64,000 nt of DNA, from contig JALDRG010000006.1 in the NCBI GenBank assembly GCA_031315995.1, forward strand, positions 124,001-188,000, in the 5' to 3' direction. Position 1 is the first letter of the stretch. Each line of letters begins with the position of its first letter. The position numbers and the translations under genes were made by a program. A model generated the notes under the pieces. The model did not search any database and was not told the origin of the DNA. It worked only from the letters and a program-made list of their open reading frames with translations. Shown here one piece after another: positions 55,874 to 64,000 of the stretch. This DNA is from Nitrospira sp. (GTDB taxonomy: Bacteria > Nitrospirota > Nitrospiria > Nitrospirales > Nitrospiraceae).

Positions 55874-56295
55874 TGAACACCTCCTTGGCTCATTGAACCA
55901 TCCTGTAGTCTTTCTGCGGAGCAAACGCGGTGCCACCGGCTTCGCTGGCAACGACGACATGGACGATCTCACTGGCTTTGTGAAGTCAACGACAACGGCA
56001 CGGATATGGCGCTGAAGATCGATCAGGACGGAGTGACCAATAACTTCGTCCCCCAGCCCACGCTTTTGGGCGACACGCCGTTACGAGAACCGGCTCTGAA
56101 AGCTGGAGAGAGATTGCGAGATAGTGCGGATCAATGACGTTGAGAATTTCTATCCAATGAGATACAGGTCTACCTGTATCCATTCAGATAAGTTGGAGTA
56201 TCTTTCTTAATACACTCTGTAAGCTCCCCGCAAATTGAGACAGTGTCATTGGAAAACTTCGGGCTTCTGACATTGGTCCCGTAATGAGACAGTTC
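55874..56295. other. Spacer with a perfect palindrome and possible gene fragments
   Basis: No intact gene is seen. A short open stretch 55982-56137 on the plus strand (N-D-N-G-T-D-M-A-L-K-I-D ... ending in a stop) reads like the C-terminus of a lost protein. GATACAGGT-CT-ACCTGTATC (56161-56180) is a perfect 9-bp inverted repeat, possibly an operator or hairpin. Two copies of TGAGACAG near 56236 and 56285 may belong to the end of the adjacent IS relic. Confidence 0.4.
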
Positions 56296-56475
56296 TTAAC
56301 CAGAGCAGACGACTTCTTCGACGATCTGTTTAGCCTGACATTGTGCGACAAACTCATTCGGGGTCAGGTGCCCGAGTGAGCTGTGCGGGCGGTGGTGATT
56401 GTAATCCATCCGCCACGCTTCGATGATGGCCTGGGCCTCGGCGAGCGAGGCGAACTGGTGGACGTTCAAGCATGT
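56296..56475 (-). pseudogene. IS3-family transposase (OrfB) C-terminal remnant
   Basis: The minus strand encodes [13 protein letters not shown], then [16 protein letters not shown], then L-T-P-N-E-F-V-A-Q and a TAA at 56296-56298. This is the C-terminal end of IS3-family integrase-type transposases, including the Y-N-x-x-R-P-H-S-x-L-G signature. Everything upstream of C-L-N-V is missing, so it is a dead relic. It lies 32 bp from the start of the DUF5069 gene. Confidence 0.85.
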
Positions 56476-56506
56476 TCTGCTGAATCACCATTCTGGAGAA
56501 TTTACA

Positions 56507-56944
56507 ATGACTCAGCAAACCTATCCCCGCAGCCCGAAAGCACTCCTCGGCGGCATTGCCCATCTCGGGCGGTTTATCGACAAGGTTCGCCTGCGGCATG
56601 CGGGCCAGATTCAGGACTACAACTACATCACGGTGGGGTTCGATAAGTATCTGATCGATTTTTTGCAGATCGATGTGAAGGCTTTCGAGCAGCAGGTGCT
56701 GGCCGGGGAGAACGACGAGAAGTTACTGGCCTGGGTGAAGGCCAATGGTCGTAAGCATTCCGACGAAGAAATCGCGCAGTGGTCGCAGGGGCTTCTCACC
56801 GGAGGTCCGAAAGACGATGCGGCGAAGCAGCGGTATCAGGGTCGTTTGCAGGACATCGCCACGAAGCGAGGTGTACCGGTGACCGCGCTACCTACCGCGA
56901 CCACCTGGGTCGATGTGATCGAAATCGACGAAGGGCGAATGTAG
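56507..56944 (+). CDS. DUF5069 family protein
   Basis: The 145-residue soluble protein begins P-R-S-P-K-A-L-L-G-G-I-x-H-L-G-R, has R-H-A-G-Q-I-Q-D-Y-N-Y near residue 38 and K-Y-L-I-D-F-L near 52, the typical DUF5069 pattern. The function is unknown; the family is common in Nitrospirae, Planctomycetes and Verrucomicrobia. The start follows TGGAGA by 8 bp. The IS3 relic interrupts whatever originally lay upstream, so its native promoter may be lost or replaced. Confidence 0.8.
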   Translation: MTQQTYPRSPKALLGGIAHLGRFIDKVRLRHAGQIQDYNYITVGFDKYLIDFLQIDVKAFEQQVLAGENDEKLLAWVKANGRKHSDEEIAQWSQGLLTGGPKDDAAKQRYQGRLQDIATKRGVPVTALPTATTWVDVIEIDEGRM

Positions 56945-56972
56945 GTTCCGAAGGTCTGCGCGCCTAGTGTGG

Positions 56973-57611
56973 TCACCGTACTTCGGTCCACCCCGTCGAT
57001 TGCGACTTGAAGATGACGGTGCGGGACGAAGTGCGGACGACCATACCGTTCTGGCTGCCGTCGACCGACAGGACCCGTTCTTCAGGCGTCCAGGCGATGT
57101 TGAAGAAACCGCCGGTGTAGGTCGAAAATCCCAGCGCGCGTTGGTTGGTGATCGCGACGGCGACGTGTCCATGGCCACGGAGCTGAGTCACCTTCTCACT
57201 GGGACCCAGTGACACCGTCGTCCAGTGCCCGCGCGTTTCTTGAAAGCCGTATACCTGCTGATTGCTGTGCACGAGAATCAGAAACGGTAGGAGCTGGAAG
57301 CGTCCGACTCGTTCCTCAACCCCGAGGTCCAGGTCCCTCCATTGCCGCAGGCCGGCAGAAAATCCTAACAACCTAGTCGAGGTTTGGACAAACCCCGTAT
57401 GTCCTCGCGCTCCGGAGGTCACGACAGACTCTCCCGGTTGCAGCGATTCCTCGACGCCGCCACCTGCGGCCGACCAGGCAATGACTTTATCGGCGGTCGG
57501 TGTCACGGTTACCTGGCCATCTCCTCTTTGGCCCTCAGAGTGGGCAGTGATCAAGAGCTGCCCAACAAGCATTGTCCCGAGGAGCACCATTGAATTGAGC
57601 CATCGCCGCAT
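56973..57611 (-). CDS. Exported hypothetical protein
   Basis: The 212-residue protein has a signal peptide (residues 1-26) and a mature part made of repeated beta phrases, with F-V-Q-T-S, V-A-I-T-N-Q-R-A-L-G-F-S and V-R-T-S-S-R-T-V-I-F recurring about every 45-50 residues. A small beta-propeller or repeat sandwich is likely. No family is recognised. It is convergent with the DUF5069 gene, 28 bp apart. Confidence 0.6.
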   Translation of the reverse strand: MRRWLNSMVLLGTMLVGQLLITAHSEGQRGDGQVTVTPTADKVIAWSAAGGGVEESLQPGESVVTSGARGHTGFVQTSTRLLGFSAGLRQWRDLDLGVEERVGRFQLLPFLILVHSNQQVYGFQETRGHWTTVSLGPSEKVTQLRGHGHVAVAITNQRALGFSTYTGGFFNIAWTPEERVLSVDGSQNGMVVRTSSRTVIFKSQSTGWTEVR

Positions 57612-57792
57612 GAAATCCCTCTCGAGCCACTGCGCGTTAAACTAACACAGCGCGACGGGTAAACGCAGGCGCTCTGTGCCGTTTATCAAGCTGTGTCGGA
57701 TTCAGGCAATCCGGTGGAGTAGACAGAGAAGAGAGAGGATGGCGGGCAGAACCACCATGTGATGGTTCTGCCCGGACCCGCCGATGATGGGT

Positions 57793-58287
57793 CTATGCTC
57801 GGGGCTTCACCGCGAGAACAACGACATCCAACACGATCTGTTTTCCGGCGAGGGGATGGTTGAAGTCGATCACCGCCAAATCGTCCGCCAGGGAAACGAC
57901 TGTAAAGGGACGACCATCTGGGGTCGAGGTGACTTCGCCTGTCGTAATATTTTGCGGAAGTTGGGCGCGGGGAATGGTGGTTTTCTTACTGGCGTCGTAT
58001 TGACCGAAGGCATGGTCCGCATCCAGTTCGATCCGTTTCTTGTCGCCCTCATGCAAGCCCGTGAGAGCCTGTTCCAGGCCTGGTATCAGTTCCTTCGCCC
58101 CGTGGGTATATTCGCTTTTATGCGGGGGAATGATGAGACGGTCAGTGGGCACGCTGATCGTCATCTCTAGCGTTACCTTTGATCCGTCCTCTATCAAGGG
58201 CGGATTCGATTGCGCGTGAAGCGGACCGCTCAGAATGGTACTGCCTAAGAAGGCGGCGGCCAGGCATAGAACCGATAATCGTGACAT
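57793..58287 (-). CDS. Periplasmic FKBP-type peptidyl-prolyl isomerase (SlyD-like)
   Basis: The 164-residue protein has a signal peptide (residues 1-25, ending L-H-A-Q) and an FKBP fold with S-K-V-T-L-E-M near residue 34, E-L-I-P-G-L-E-Q-A-L-T-G-L-x-x-G near 64 and the insert-in-flap region carrying the substrate-binding loop (about 95-130). This is the layout of SlyD-type chaperone-isomerases, but exported; SlyD itself is cytosolic. The start M-S-R-L has GAGGTG 6 bp upstream. An ATG four codons earlier is less likely. Confidence 0.84.
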   Translation of the reverse strand: MSRLSVLCLAAAFLGSTILSGPLHAQSNPPLIEDGSKVTLEMTISVPTDRLIIPPHKSEYTHGAKELIPGLEQALTGLHEGDKKRIELDADHAFGQYDASKKTTIPRAQLPQNITTGEVTSTPDGRPFTVVSLADDLAVIDFNHPLAGKQIVLDVVVLAVKPRA

Positions 58288-58361
58288 GGGGCACCTCATG
58301 TAAATGTTTCGACCAATTATCCTGGTTCTTGGTGTAACATTTTTCGATTTCGAGCGCAAAG

Positions 58362-58652
58362 CTAAGGTGAGGGAGCATCGATCCGGACGATTTTAGTCAC
58401 TCGGTCGTCCAGATCCAGTTCCACGCTGCAGGTATCACCTTTACGCAGTCCTGTTAGGATATCAGGCGAGCTGGCAGTCAGCGTCCAGACTTGCCCCTCG
58501 GGTGTTCTGAAGGTGAGACTGGGAACGGTCTCATCGACCGCTTCGATGATCACGCGAGTATAGGCCAGCGAAGCCAGGCTGATCTCGGGTGTTGAAAATG
58601 GCATGGCTAGTCCACATAAAACAAGAAAGCCGATCAGGATGAACGGTCTCAT
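58362..58652 (-). CDS. Small exported protein of unknown function
   Basis: The 96-residue protein starts at an ATG behind a perfect AAGGAGGTGA. A signal peptide covers residues 1-30. The mature part is a single beta-rich domain with E-A-V-D-E-T-V-P-S-L-T-F and G-D-T-C-S-V-E-L-D-L. It is not recognised. It lies 74 bp upstream of the FKBP gene on the same strand and may be co-transcribed. Confidence 0.68.
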   Translation of the reverse strand: MRPFILIGFLVLCGLAMPFSTPEISLASLAYTRVIIEAVDETVPSLTFRTPEGQVWTLTASSPDILTGLRKGDTCSVELDLDDRVTKIVRIDAPSP

Positions 58653-58911
58653 CTTGTCACCTCCTTTTGTTGTAACAGATGAAGCCCCCATCATCTGCCA
58701 TTCAAGCAACGAGCCTAGATGGTAAAATGAATGCTTCTCGCCAGGATCCATCGAAGTTCTCTGCATTTACAGACCGGACAGCTTGAAGAATCCGGGCAAG
58801 AGACGTACCGTTTCCTCGCGCATCTTGTCCATGGAAGACAAAGTGTCCCTGGAAGCGCCAGTCGATTTTGCTGAGTCCCAGCCCAACATGTCGCAGGGTG
58901 AAACAATATCT

Positions 58912-60081
58912 ATGCATCGGAACCGTCGCTTGACCACCATCACGCTGGTCTTGACGGCGATCATCATGCTCCCACTGGTCGGCCCATGGCTGGCGGGTCG
59001 ATCTATCCGGCCTTATCTCGAGTTTCCCCCGATCACTCACGCGGTTACTCACGAACCATTTTCCTGGATCGTGTTCTCCGGTCTGGCATTGCTGATGGTC
59101 TGTGTGATCGGAATCTATCTCGCGTGCCAATCGCCGCTCACGCCTCGTGAAGTTCTTTCGCAATCAGCAGTGGGCAGGTTCCCCTGGTGGGGCTGGCCGG
59201 CAATTATCTGGACGCTCCTCGCCTGGGTTCTGGCCTGGACCAGGTTCGAATGGATGCGCCCATTTCAAGCCCTGACGTTTACACCGTTGTGGCTGGGCTA
59301 CATAGTCGTGGTGAATGCGCTGACGTGTCGTCGCATTCACCGGTGCATGATGCTCCATCGTCCCCGCTATTTTCTGTCGCTGTTTCCGTTGAGTGCGGCC
59401 TTCTGGTGGTCGTTCGAATATTTGAATCGCTTTGTGCAAAATTGGCACTATCTAGGGGGCGAAGAACTGACTGTATGGGAATACATATGGCAAGCCACCC
59501 TGCCGTTCGCGACCGTCCTTCCGGCCGTGCTCGGAACGGCCGAATTGTTGTCTGTCTCCCCACGAATTCCAACTGGTCTCGAGGCTGGCCTATCAGTGGA
59601 TTCCATCCATCGGACCAGGTGGGGGTGGGGTCTGTTTGTTGGGGCGGCCGGTGGGCTGTTGGGACTAGGGCTATGGCCGGACTATTTATTCTTTCTGGTG
59701 TGGGTGGCGCCGCTGGTGCTGATCACCGGGCTGCGCATGGTGCGTGGTGAATCGACGATTTTCGCTGAGGCCGCGCGCGGCGATTGGCGCACGCTCTGGG
59801 CGGTGGCTCTGGCGGCGCTGATATGCGGATTCTTTTGGGAGCTATGGAATTTTTACAGCCTGGCCCACTGGGAATATACGGTGCCGTTCGTGCAGCGATT
59901 TGAATTATTTCATATGCCGCTGCTGGGTTATGCCGGATATCTCCCGTTTGGATTGGAATGCCTGGCCGTGGCGGACTTGTGCCTCGCGCGAAAATTTTCC
60001 GGCGGCGCAGCCTATTATTACCGTGCGCGCGCGGCAGGGACCGATTTGGCGCAACGAAAGCCGACGGTGGCGGAGCGTTGA
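58912..60081 (+). CDS. Multi-pass membrane protein of unknown function
   Basis: The 389-residue protein has about ten hydrophobic segments, with Trp-rich ends. No catalytic motif is plain. The start M-H-R-N-R-R-L is preferred because the first span follows at once and AGGGTGA lies upstream; in-frame starts at 58783 (TTG), 58831 and 58888 would add a polar tail. The last 64 bp overlap the 3' end of the convergent SUMF1 gene. Family not recognised. Confidence 0.7.
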   Translation: MHRNRRLTTITLVLTAIIMLPLVGPWLAGRSIRPYLEFPPITHAVTHEPFSWIVFSGLALLMVCVIGIYLACQSPLTPREVLSQSAVGRFPWWGWPAIIWTLLAWVLAWTRFEWMRPFQALTFTPLWLGYIVVVNALTCRRIHRCMMLHRPRYFLSLFPLSAAFWWSFEYLNRFVQNWHYLGGEELTVWEYIWQATLPFATVLPAVLGTAELLSVSPRIPTGLEAGLSVDSIHRTRWGWGLFVGAAGGLLGLGLWPDYLFFLVWVAPLVLITGLRMVRGESTIFAEAARGDWRTLWAVALAALICGFFWELWNFYSLAHWEYTVPFVQRFELFHMPLLGYAGYLPFGLECLAVADLCLARKFSGGAAYYYRARAAGTDLAQRKPTVAER

Positions 60082-60962
60082 TCGGCCCGCGCGCCGCTGC
60101 GGGTGGCCGTCCTCAGCATGATCCGCTTGCTCTTCCAGGACCCCCCACGCAGGCCCTTGTACCGACCGCTGGTCGGCCCGGGCGGGTTGCGCTCAGGCAT
60201 GTAAGCGTAATAGTCGAAACCGAACCAGTCATTGACCCACTCGGCCACGTTACCTGCCATGTGATGCACGCCATAGTAACTCTTTCCCGCTTCCCCGTTG
60301 CTGACGGCGGCCAGGATGGGAATTTCGTGCACATGATGTTGATCGAACATGGCCAGCGAGCTGTCCGGCAGCTGCTCTCCCCATGGGTAGAGATTCCCGT
60401 CCGGCCCACGCGCGGCTTTTTCCCACTCCGCCTCAGTCGGTAGCCGCTTGCCCTCTGCGCGACAGAAGCCGTCCGCTTCTTTCCACGTGACATAGAGGGC
60501 CGGCCATTGCGCCAAGGTCTGGTCGTCGACGGAATGGACCGTAATCACGTGCCAGATGAGTTTCTGTAGTTCCACAGGGGGATGAAGTTTGCGTTTGTGA
60601 AGGTAGGCTAAGTACTCACCCAAGCTCGCTTCGTCTCGATCGATCTCGTAGGTGTCCAACCATACTCGGTGCTGCGGCAGTTCCGTGTCATCGAACTGCG
60701 TCTCCTTGCCGTAGGGATCGTCATCCACCCGTACGCTGCCCAGCAAGAACGCTCCCTCGGGGATTTGAATGGTCGGCGAGCCGGCGGCGAGCGCGGCGAT
60801 TGACTTCAGGTGTTTGGCCAGTTCGGCGGAGGGCGGTGGGCTGGGAGGACGACCGGCGGCAGAAACGGTCTCGCTGATTGACGCGCAGGCGAAGGCCAGG
60901 ATTACGACGCGCACGTAGCGTGGAACGGCGGCCATTCCCGAGAAAAACGAGGGAGCAGACAT
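60018..60962 (-). CDS. SUMF1/formylglycine-generating enzyme-domain protein
   Basis: The 314-residue protein has an N-terminal hydrophobic signal (residues about 17-36) and a SUMF1 domain (about 65-310): W-K-E-A-D-G-F-C, R-L-P-T-E-A-E-W-E-K-A-A-R-G, N-V-A-E-W-V-N-D-W, L-R-G-G-S-W, and G-F-R-C at the end. The fold is shared by FGE (which makes formylglycine in sulfatases), EgtB-like and regulatory proteins. The two active-site Cys of FGE are not evident, so enzymatic FGE activity is doubtful. Its ATG overlaps the stop of the lipoprotein gene by one base (TAATG), linking the two. Confidence 0.85.
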   Translation of the reverse strand: MSAPSFFSGMAAVPRYVRVVILAFACASISETVSAAGRPPSPPPSAELAKHLKSIAALAAGSPTIQIPEGAFLLGSVRVDDDPYGKETQFDDTELPQHRVWLDTYEIDRDEASLGEYLAYLHKRKLHPPVELQKLIWHVITVHSVDDQTLAQWPALYVTWKEADGFCRAEGKRLPTEAEWEKAARGPDGNLYPWGEQLPDSSLAMFDQHHVHEIPILAAVSNGEAGKSYYGVHHMAGNVAEWVNDWFGFDYYAYMPERNPPGPTSGRYKGLRGGSWKSKRIMLRTATRSGARADQRSATVGFRCAKSVPAARAR

Positions 60963-61717
60963 TACAGCTTGCTCGGCGAGGCGACGGCTTTTCCGATTTC
61001 GGCGATCAGCCGGCGTTCAATCTCAGCAGTTTCCTCCGCACCCACCGGGAGGACGCGACCCCCTTGCACCAGCCTCTCAAAGTCGGCTTTCACGCTCAGC
61101 CGGGTCACGTTGGAAGGCAGGGCTTGGAGGGACACCACATACTGGTTCCGAGAGCCTGAGGTCTCCAACGAGGTCGGGGTAGAGACTTTGCGTTCGGTGA
61201 CATAGATCGCTTTTAGGTCTGTTTTGATGCTGACCTTCACGCGGTAGCCGTTTCTGGTCAAGGCCTCTTCCGCGGCTTTTCCGACGGCTGCCAGCGGACG
61301 TGGGAGATCCTCCACCTGCGAGCCCTTTTCCTCGACGCGGATATTGTCGGTGGCTTGAGCCGCCTTCGCGGCGGTCCGCTGAATTTCTCCCGACAGCTTT
61401 TTCGACTCGGCCAGTTGGGAGTCGAGTTTCGTGCTGAGCGCCTTGGCCTCCGCTTGCAGCGCTTTCGCCTCGGCCTGGGCCTGTTCTGCCTGCTTCTTGG
61501 CGTCCCGCAATTCCTGGTTGAGTAGATCGATCTGCTGCTGCATGACCTTGTTGCCGTCCTGCAGCGAATTCATGACCGATTCCTGCTTCGCCAGTTGCTT
61601 GCGGAGACTTTCGTTCTCTTGTCGAAAGGGTGACTCGTCCGGTGTGCATCCGACACACCACGATAGTACCGCGAGGCTGAAGAGAGGTGCGAGCGATCGC
61701 TGGGGAGGCTTGATCAT
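60962..61717 (-). CDS. Coiled-coil lipoprotein of unknown function
   Basis: The 251-residue protein has a signal ending W-C-V-G-C, so lipid attachment at C24 is likely. A long heptad coiled coil follows (residues about 30-115, Ala/Glu/Lys/Gln-rich, A-Q-A-E-A-K-A-L-Q-A-E). A globular domain (about 135-250) with N-Q-Y-V-V-S-L-Q and A-E-I-E-R-R-L-I closes it. The layout resembles envelope spacers. It is coupled to the SUMF1-domain gene by a 1-bp overlap. No family is recognised. Confidence 0.72.
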   Translation of the reverse strand: MIKPPQRSLAPLFSLAVLSWCVGCTPDESPFRQENESLRKQLAKQESVMNSLQDGNKVMQQQIDLLNQELRDAKKQAEQAQAEAKALQAEAKALSTKLDSQLAESKKLSGEIQRTAAKAAQATDNIRVEEKGSQVEDLPRPLAAVGKAAEEALTRNGYRVKVSIKTDLKAIYVTERKVSTPTSLETSGSRNQYVVSLQALPSNVTRLSVKADFERLVQGGRVLPVGAEETAEIERRLIAEIGKAVASPSKL

Positions 61718-61827
61718 AGTTTGGGTAGAGTCATCAGACCAATACCAGAGTTTGGCCCCCCTTGTCCATCTTCAATCATGTTCCCGACGGTTTGACCCAT
61801 AGGGAAACAAGCGGCTATTCTGTGATC

Positions 61828-62487
61828 ATGGCGTTTTGGCGCGAGACGGTTTTGGCCTTCAGTCTGGTGCTGCTTCAGCCGGTGACGGTCACGGTGTTGG
61901 CCGCGACATCGCCGGAGCAGCCGGAGTCTGTGCCAGCCGACGAGTATCCGTTGTATGACCTGGCGGTTGATGCCAAATTTCTCACGTCCCACACCAGACT
62001 CGTACTCATTGAACGAACCACGATGACACGCCTGCATCCGGACGAGCCGCAGTTGCCGACCGTGGCTTGGTTCGCCGAGCAGGCATTGTTTGATGGCCGG
62101 TTGCCACAGGATCTCATTCGGGACTTCGTGAGCAAAGCTCAGCGCGCTGCTCGATTAGATGCACGGTTTGCCTTTGGCGTGCGCTACCGGTTCGTCTCCG
62201 GTGAGGGAGAGGCTGAGATCGAAGCCGCGGTTCCGATTGTTCCCGTTGCCTGGTCGGTGCAAGACGGTGGAGGGCCTCCCGAGACCCTCGACCGGTTGGC
62301 CTTTTCTCGCGTGGGGTTGACCGTACGGGGCGACCAGGCATTGCTCTATGTCGCGAATCAGCGTCCCGATGGGACCGGTGCCGGATTTTTGTTCTGGTGC
62401 CTACGCCGCCAGAAAGCCTGGGAGCTGTACGACACGGAAGTGTTGTGGGTTTCGCAACCGGACCAGAACCTTTCGGGCCGCCGTTAG
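61828..62487 (+). CDS. Exported hypothetical protein
   Basis: The 219-residue protein starts at M-A-F-W-R-E with a signal peptide (residues 1-26). An upstream in-frame ATG at 61762 would add 22 polar residues and hide the signal, so the shorter form is chosen. The mature part is alpha/beta with R-Y-R-F-V-S-G-E-G and A-L-L-Y-V-A-N-Q-R-P. I recognise no family. It stands before the MBL-fold gene, 52 bp away. Confidence 0.65.
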   Translation: MAFWRETVLAFSLVLLQPVTVTVLAATSPEQPESVPADEYPLYDLAVDAKFLTSHTRLVLIERTTMTRLHPDEPQLPTVAWFAEQALFDGRLPQDLIRDFVSKAQRAARLDARFAFGVRYRFVSGEGEAEIEAAVPIVPVAWSVQDGGGPPETLDRLAFSRVGLTVRGDQALLYVANQRPDGTGAGFLFWCLRRQKAWELYDTEVLWVSQPDQNLSGRR

Positions 62488-62539
62488 CAGGAATCGTTTC
62501 GTACGTGAGGGAATTCGTCCGTGTCACTGAGGAGCGTGC

Positions 62540-63169
62540 ATGATTCGCAAGACCTTTTCCGTTCCGCCGCTGGGCTGTAATTGCTCGATCATCGGAGACC
62601 CGGTCACTAAACAGGCGATTGTGGTTGATCCGGGCGGGGCGCCCGAGCGCATTCTCCAGGAAGTGCGCGCAATGGGTTTGACGGTGGTGAGCATTCTGCA
62701 TACCCATGCGCATTTCGATCACTTTCTCGCGTCGGGGGCGATGAAGCAGACGACCGGCGCCCTGCTCTGCCTGCATCCCGATGACCTTCCCCTGTGGGAC
62801 ATGTTGGAGACGCAATGCCGCATGTTCGGAGTGCCCTATGTGCCGGCGCCGTCGCCCGACTATTGGTTGAAAGACGATGAGCGGTTATCGATCGGTGAGA
62901 TCGAAGGGGTCGCCTTACATACGCCGGGACATACGCCCGGCTCCATGAGTTTTCATTTTCCCGCAGCGAAGCTCTTATTGGCGGGGGATACGTTGTTTCG
63001 GGGCGGGATCGGCCGCACCGACCTTTGGGGTGGCGATTTCGATGCCATCGAACAATCCATTCGGGAACGCCTGTACACGCTTGATGAACAGACCGCCGTG
63101 GTAACCGGGCATGGAGCCGAGACGGAGATCGGCAGGGAGCGTGAGACGAATGCTTTTGTGCGGGCGTAG
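62540..63169 (+). CDS. Metallo-beta-lactamase-fold hydrolase (glyoxalase II-like)
   Basis: The 209-residue enzyme has the metal motif H-T-H-A-H-F-D-H (residues about 55-62), H-T-P-G-S-M-S-F near 133, G-D-T-L-F-R-G-G-I-G near 154 and T-G-H-G near 191: all ligands for two metals are in place. Size and motifs match the short GloB2/YcbL-type thioesterases. The substrate is unproven; hydroxyacyl-glutathione or other thioesters are likely. Confidence 0.9.
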   Translation: MIRKTFSVPPLGCNCSIIGDPVTKQAIVVDPGGAPERILQEVRAMGLTVVSILHTHAHFDHFLASGAMKQTTGALLCLHPDDLPLWDMLETQCRMFGVPYVPAPSPDYWLKDDERLSIGEIEGVALHTPGHTPGSMSFHFPAAKLLLAGDTLFRGGIGRTDLWGGDFDAIEQSIRERLYTLDEQTAVVTGHGAETEIGRERETNAFVRA

Positions 63170-63216
63170 TCGACCGGCCGCAAGTGAGGCCTCGATACCA
63201 ACCACAGGAGGACACC

Positions 63217-63732
63217 ATGAGTGCGACGAGACGATGGTGGTCAGTGCTTTCGCTCCTCTCGCTGCTATTGACGGTTCCTGCATCTGGTCCTCCGGCGCGT
63301 GCGGATGAAGCCAACCCCTCACCGCAGGTGACCGTCGATGAGGTGCATGTCCGTCTCTCCGACCATGGTCCGGTGGTTCTGCTCTCGGCGGAAGGCAAAA
63401 CCATTCCCATCTTTGTCGACCATACGGTGGCCGGATCGATTCAGGGGGCCCTGACAGGGGTGAAGCTGCCGCGCCCTCTTTCTCACGACTTGATGCATAC
63501 GATTCTCGAGGCGCTCGGCGGCCGTGTGGTCCGGACCGTGATTACACTCAAGGCGGGAACCTACTATGGCAGTTTGACCGTGGCGTTTCAGGGGCAGGAG
63601 AAGGTGTTCGACAGCCGTTCCTCAGACTCCATCGCCCTGGCCATTCACTTCCACGCACCCATTCTCGTGGCCCGGGACACGTTGGATGCCGCAGGCACGT
63701 CGGTGCGTGAGCCCAAGCCTGAATCTCTGTAG
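63217..63732 (+). CDS. Exported bifunctional-nuclease (BFN/DUF151) domain protein
   Basis: The 171-residue protein has a signal peptide (residues 1-28, hydrophobic L-S-L-L-S-L-L-L, then A-R-A-D). Residues about 45-155 are a BFN/DUF151 domain: V-L-L-S-A-E-G-K-T-I-P-I, L-M-H-T-I-L-E-A-L-G, Y-Y-G-S-L-T-V, and S-R-S-S-D-S-I-A-L-A-I-H. BFN proteins are usually cytosolic with RNase and DNase activity; an export signal is uncommon. AGGAGG lies 6 bp before the ATG. Confidence 0.84.
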   Translation: MSATRRWWSVLSLLSLLLTVPASGPPARADEANPSPQVTVDEVHVRLSDHGPVVLLSAEGKTIPIFVDHTVAGSIQGALTGVKLPRPLSHDLMHTILEALGGRVVRTVITLKAGTYYGSLTVAFQGQEKVFDSRSSDSIALAIHFHAPILVARDTLDAAGTSVREPKPESL

Positions 63733-63895
63733 GTGTCCCGGGCACTACCCTGCCGGACAAGGCAGATCGCCCTGCCTCTGCCGAACCTTTCCTGCCAAGA
63801 AACAGGCAGTGCTGGCCTTTTGAGGGGTTCTGACCTATCGTAGGCCTGATGGGCAGAAACCTGGTTCTCGACCCGGCTCGGAGGCCGAAGCGGCG

Positions 63896-64000
63896 ATGAA
63901 AAATCAACGCAAACATGAGCGTGTCCGCGTTCAGTTTCGCAGTCATTTCTCGATGAAAGGCAAGATGTTGGCCGGCGACGGTGATCTGACCGACCTGTCT
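63896..64000 (+). CDS. PilZ-domain protein, N-terminal part
   Basis: A frame opening M-K-N-Q-R-K-H-E-R-V-R-V-Q-F runs to the window edge with no stop. The R-K-x-x-R-V/F motif is the start of a PilZ domain, the c-di-GMP-binding switch that controls motility, adhesion and exopolysaccharide export. The D-L-S at residues 33-35 is the next conserved spot. The rest is outside the window. Confidence 0.6.
   Translation, partial: MKNQRKHERVRVQFRSHFSMKGKMLAGDGDLTDLS

Overview
The window (about 60% G+C, gene-dense, long one-strand runs) looks like the chromosome of a Nitrospirota bacterium, most likely Nitrospira-like. This rests on the mix of families: HisKA_2 sensor kinase, NtrC-type regulator, gltBD, GH57/galT, ppk1, a PilZ protein at the right edge, and many small exported hypotheticals. 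No rRNA, tRNA, CRISPR array or replication origin was seen.

Layout. 1-9664 (+) is the end of a surface-polysaccharide cluster: a WecA/MraY-type phosphosugar transferase (cut by the window edge), an FAD oxidoreductase, a GT4 glycosyltransferase, a DegT aminotransferase and a Gfo/Idh/MocA-epimerase fusion, interrupted by a sensor kinase and response regulator. 9887-12746 (+) has a TPR lipoprotein, an exported hypothetical and a DksA-like protein. 12979-25330 (-) has ppk1, an exported lectin-fold protein, ilvD, PepSY and Spy-like periplasmic proteins, MarC, a DnaJ/CbpA protein and a four-gene sugar ABC importer with a palindromic 125-bp repeat inside it.

25667-30772 (+) is the most striking region. 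It is a compact three-gene cassette: a protein with the complete pore-forming domain I of Bacillus Cry delta-endotoxins joined to a jacalin-like beta-prism, an 840-residue FG-GAP beta-propeller protein with its own hydrophobic C-terminal module, and a DUF2235 (Tle1-like) lipase. The first two genes overlap by ATGA. The set looks like an undescribed toxin or anti-predator system.

30816-47106 is mainly housekeeping: VOC protein, Ogt, Ada-AlkA, a TtuA/TtuB tRNA thiolation pair, an SGNH-like protein, galT, GH57, VanZ-like, aldo/keto reductase, an AmgK/MurU cell-wall recycling pair, an NtrC regulator with an altered sigma-54 loop, DUF1015 and a polyprenyl synthase. 47343-53343 (+) is gltBD, for ammonium assimilation.

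53579-56506 is a patch of acquired and broken DNA: a 150-bp element with inverted ends, a RibD-C/DHFR-like gene, an attC-like imperfect palindrome, a VOC pseudogene with a nonsense codon, a truncated secreted-protein gene, an exported metzincin-like protease with four repeats, and an IS3-family transposase relic. 56507-64000 returns to ordinary genes: DUF5069, exported hypotheticals, a periplasmic FKBP, a membrane protein, a SUMF1-domain protein with a coiled-coil lipoprotein, an MBL-fold hydrolase, an exported bifunctional-nuclease-domain protein and the start of a PilZ protein.
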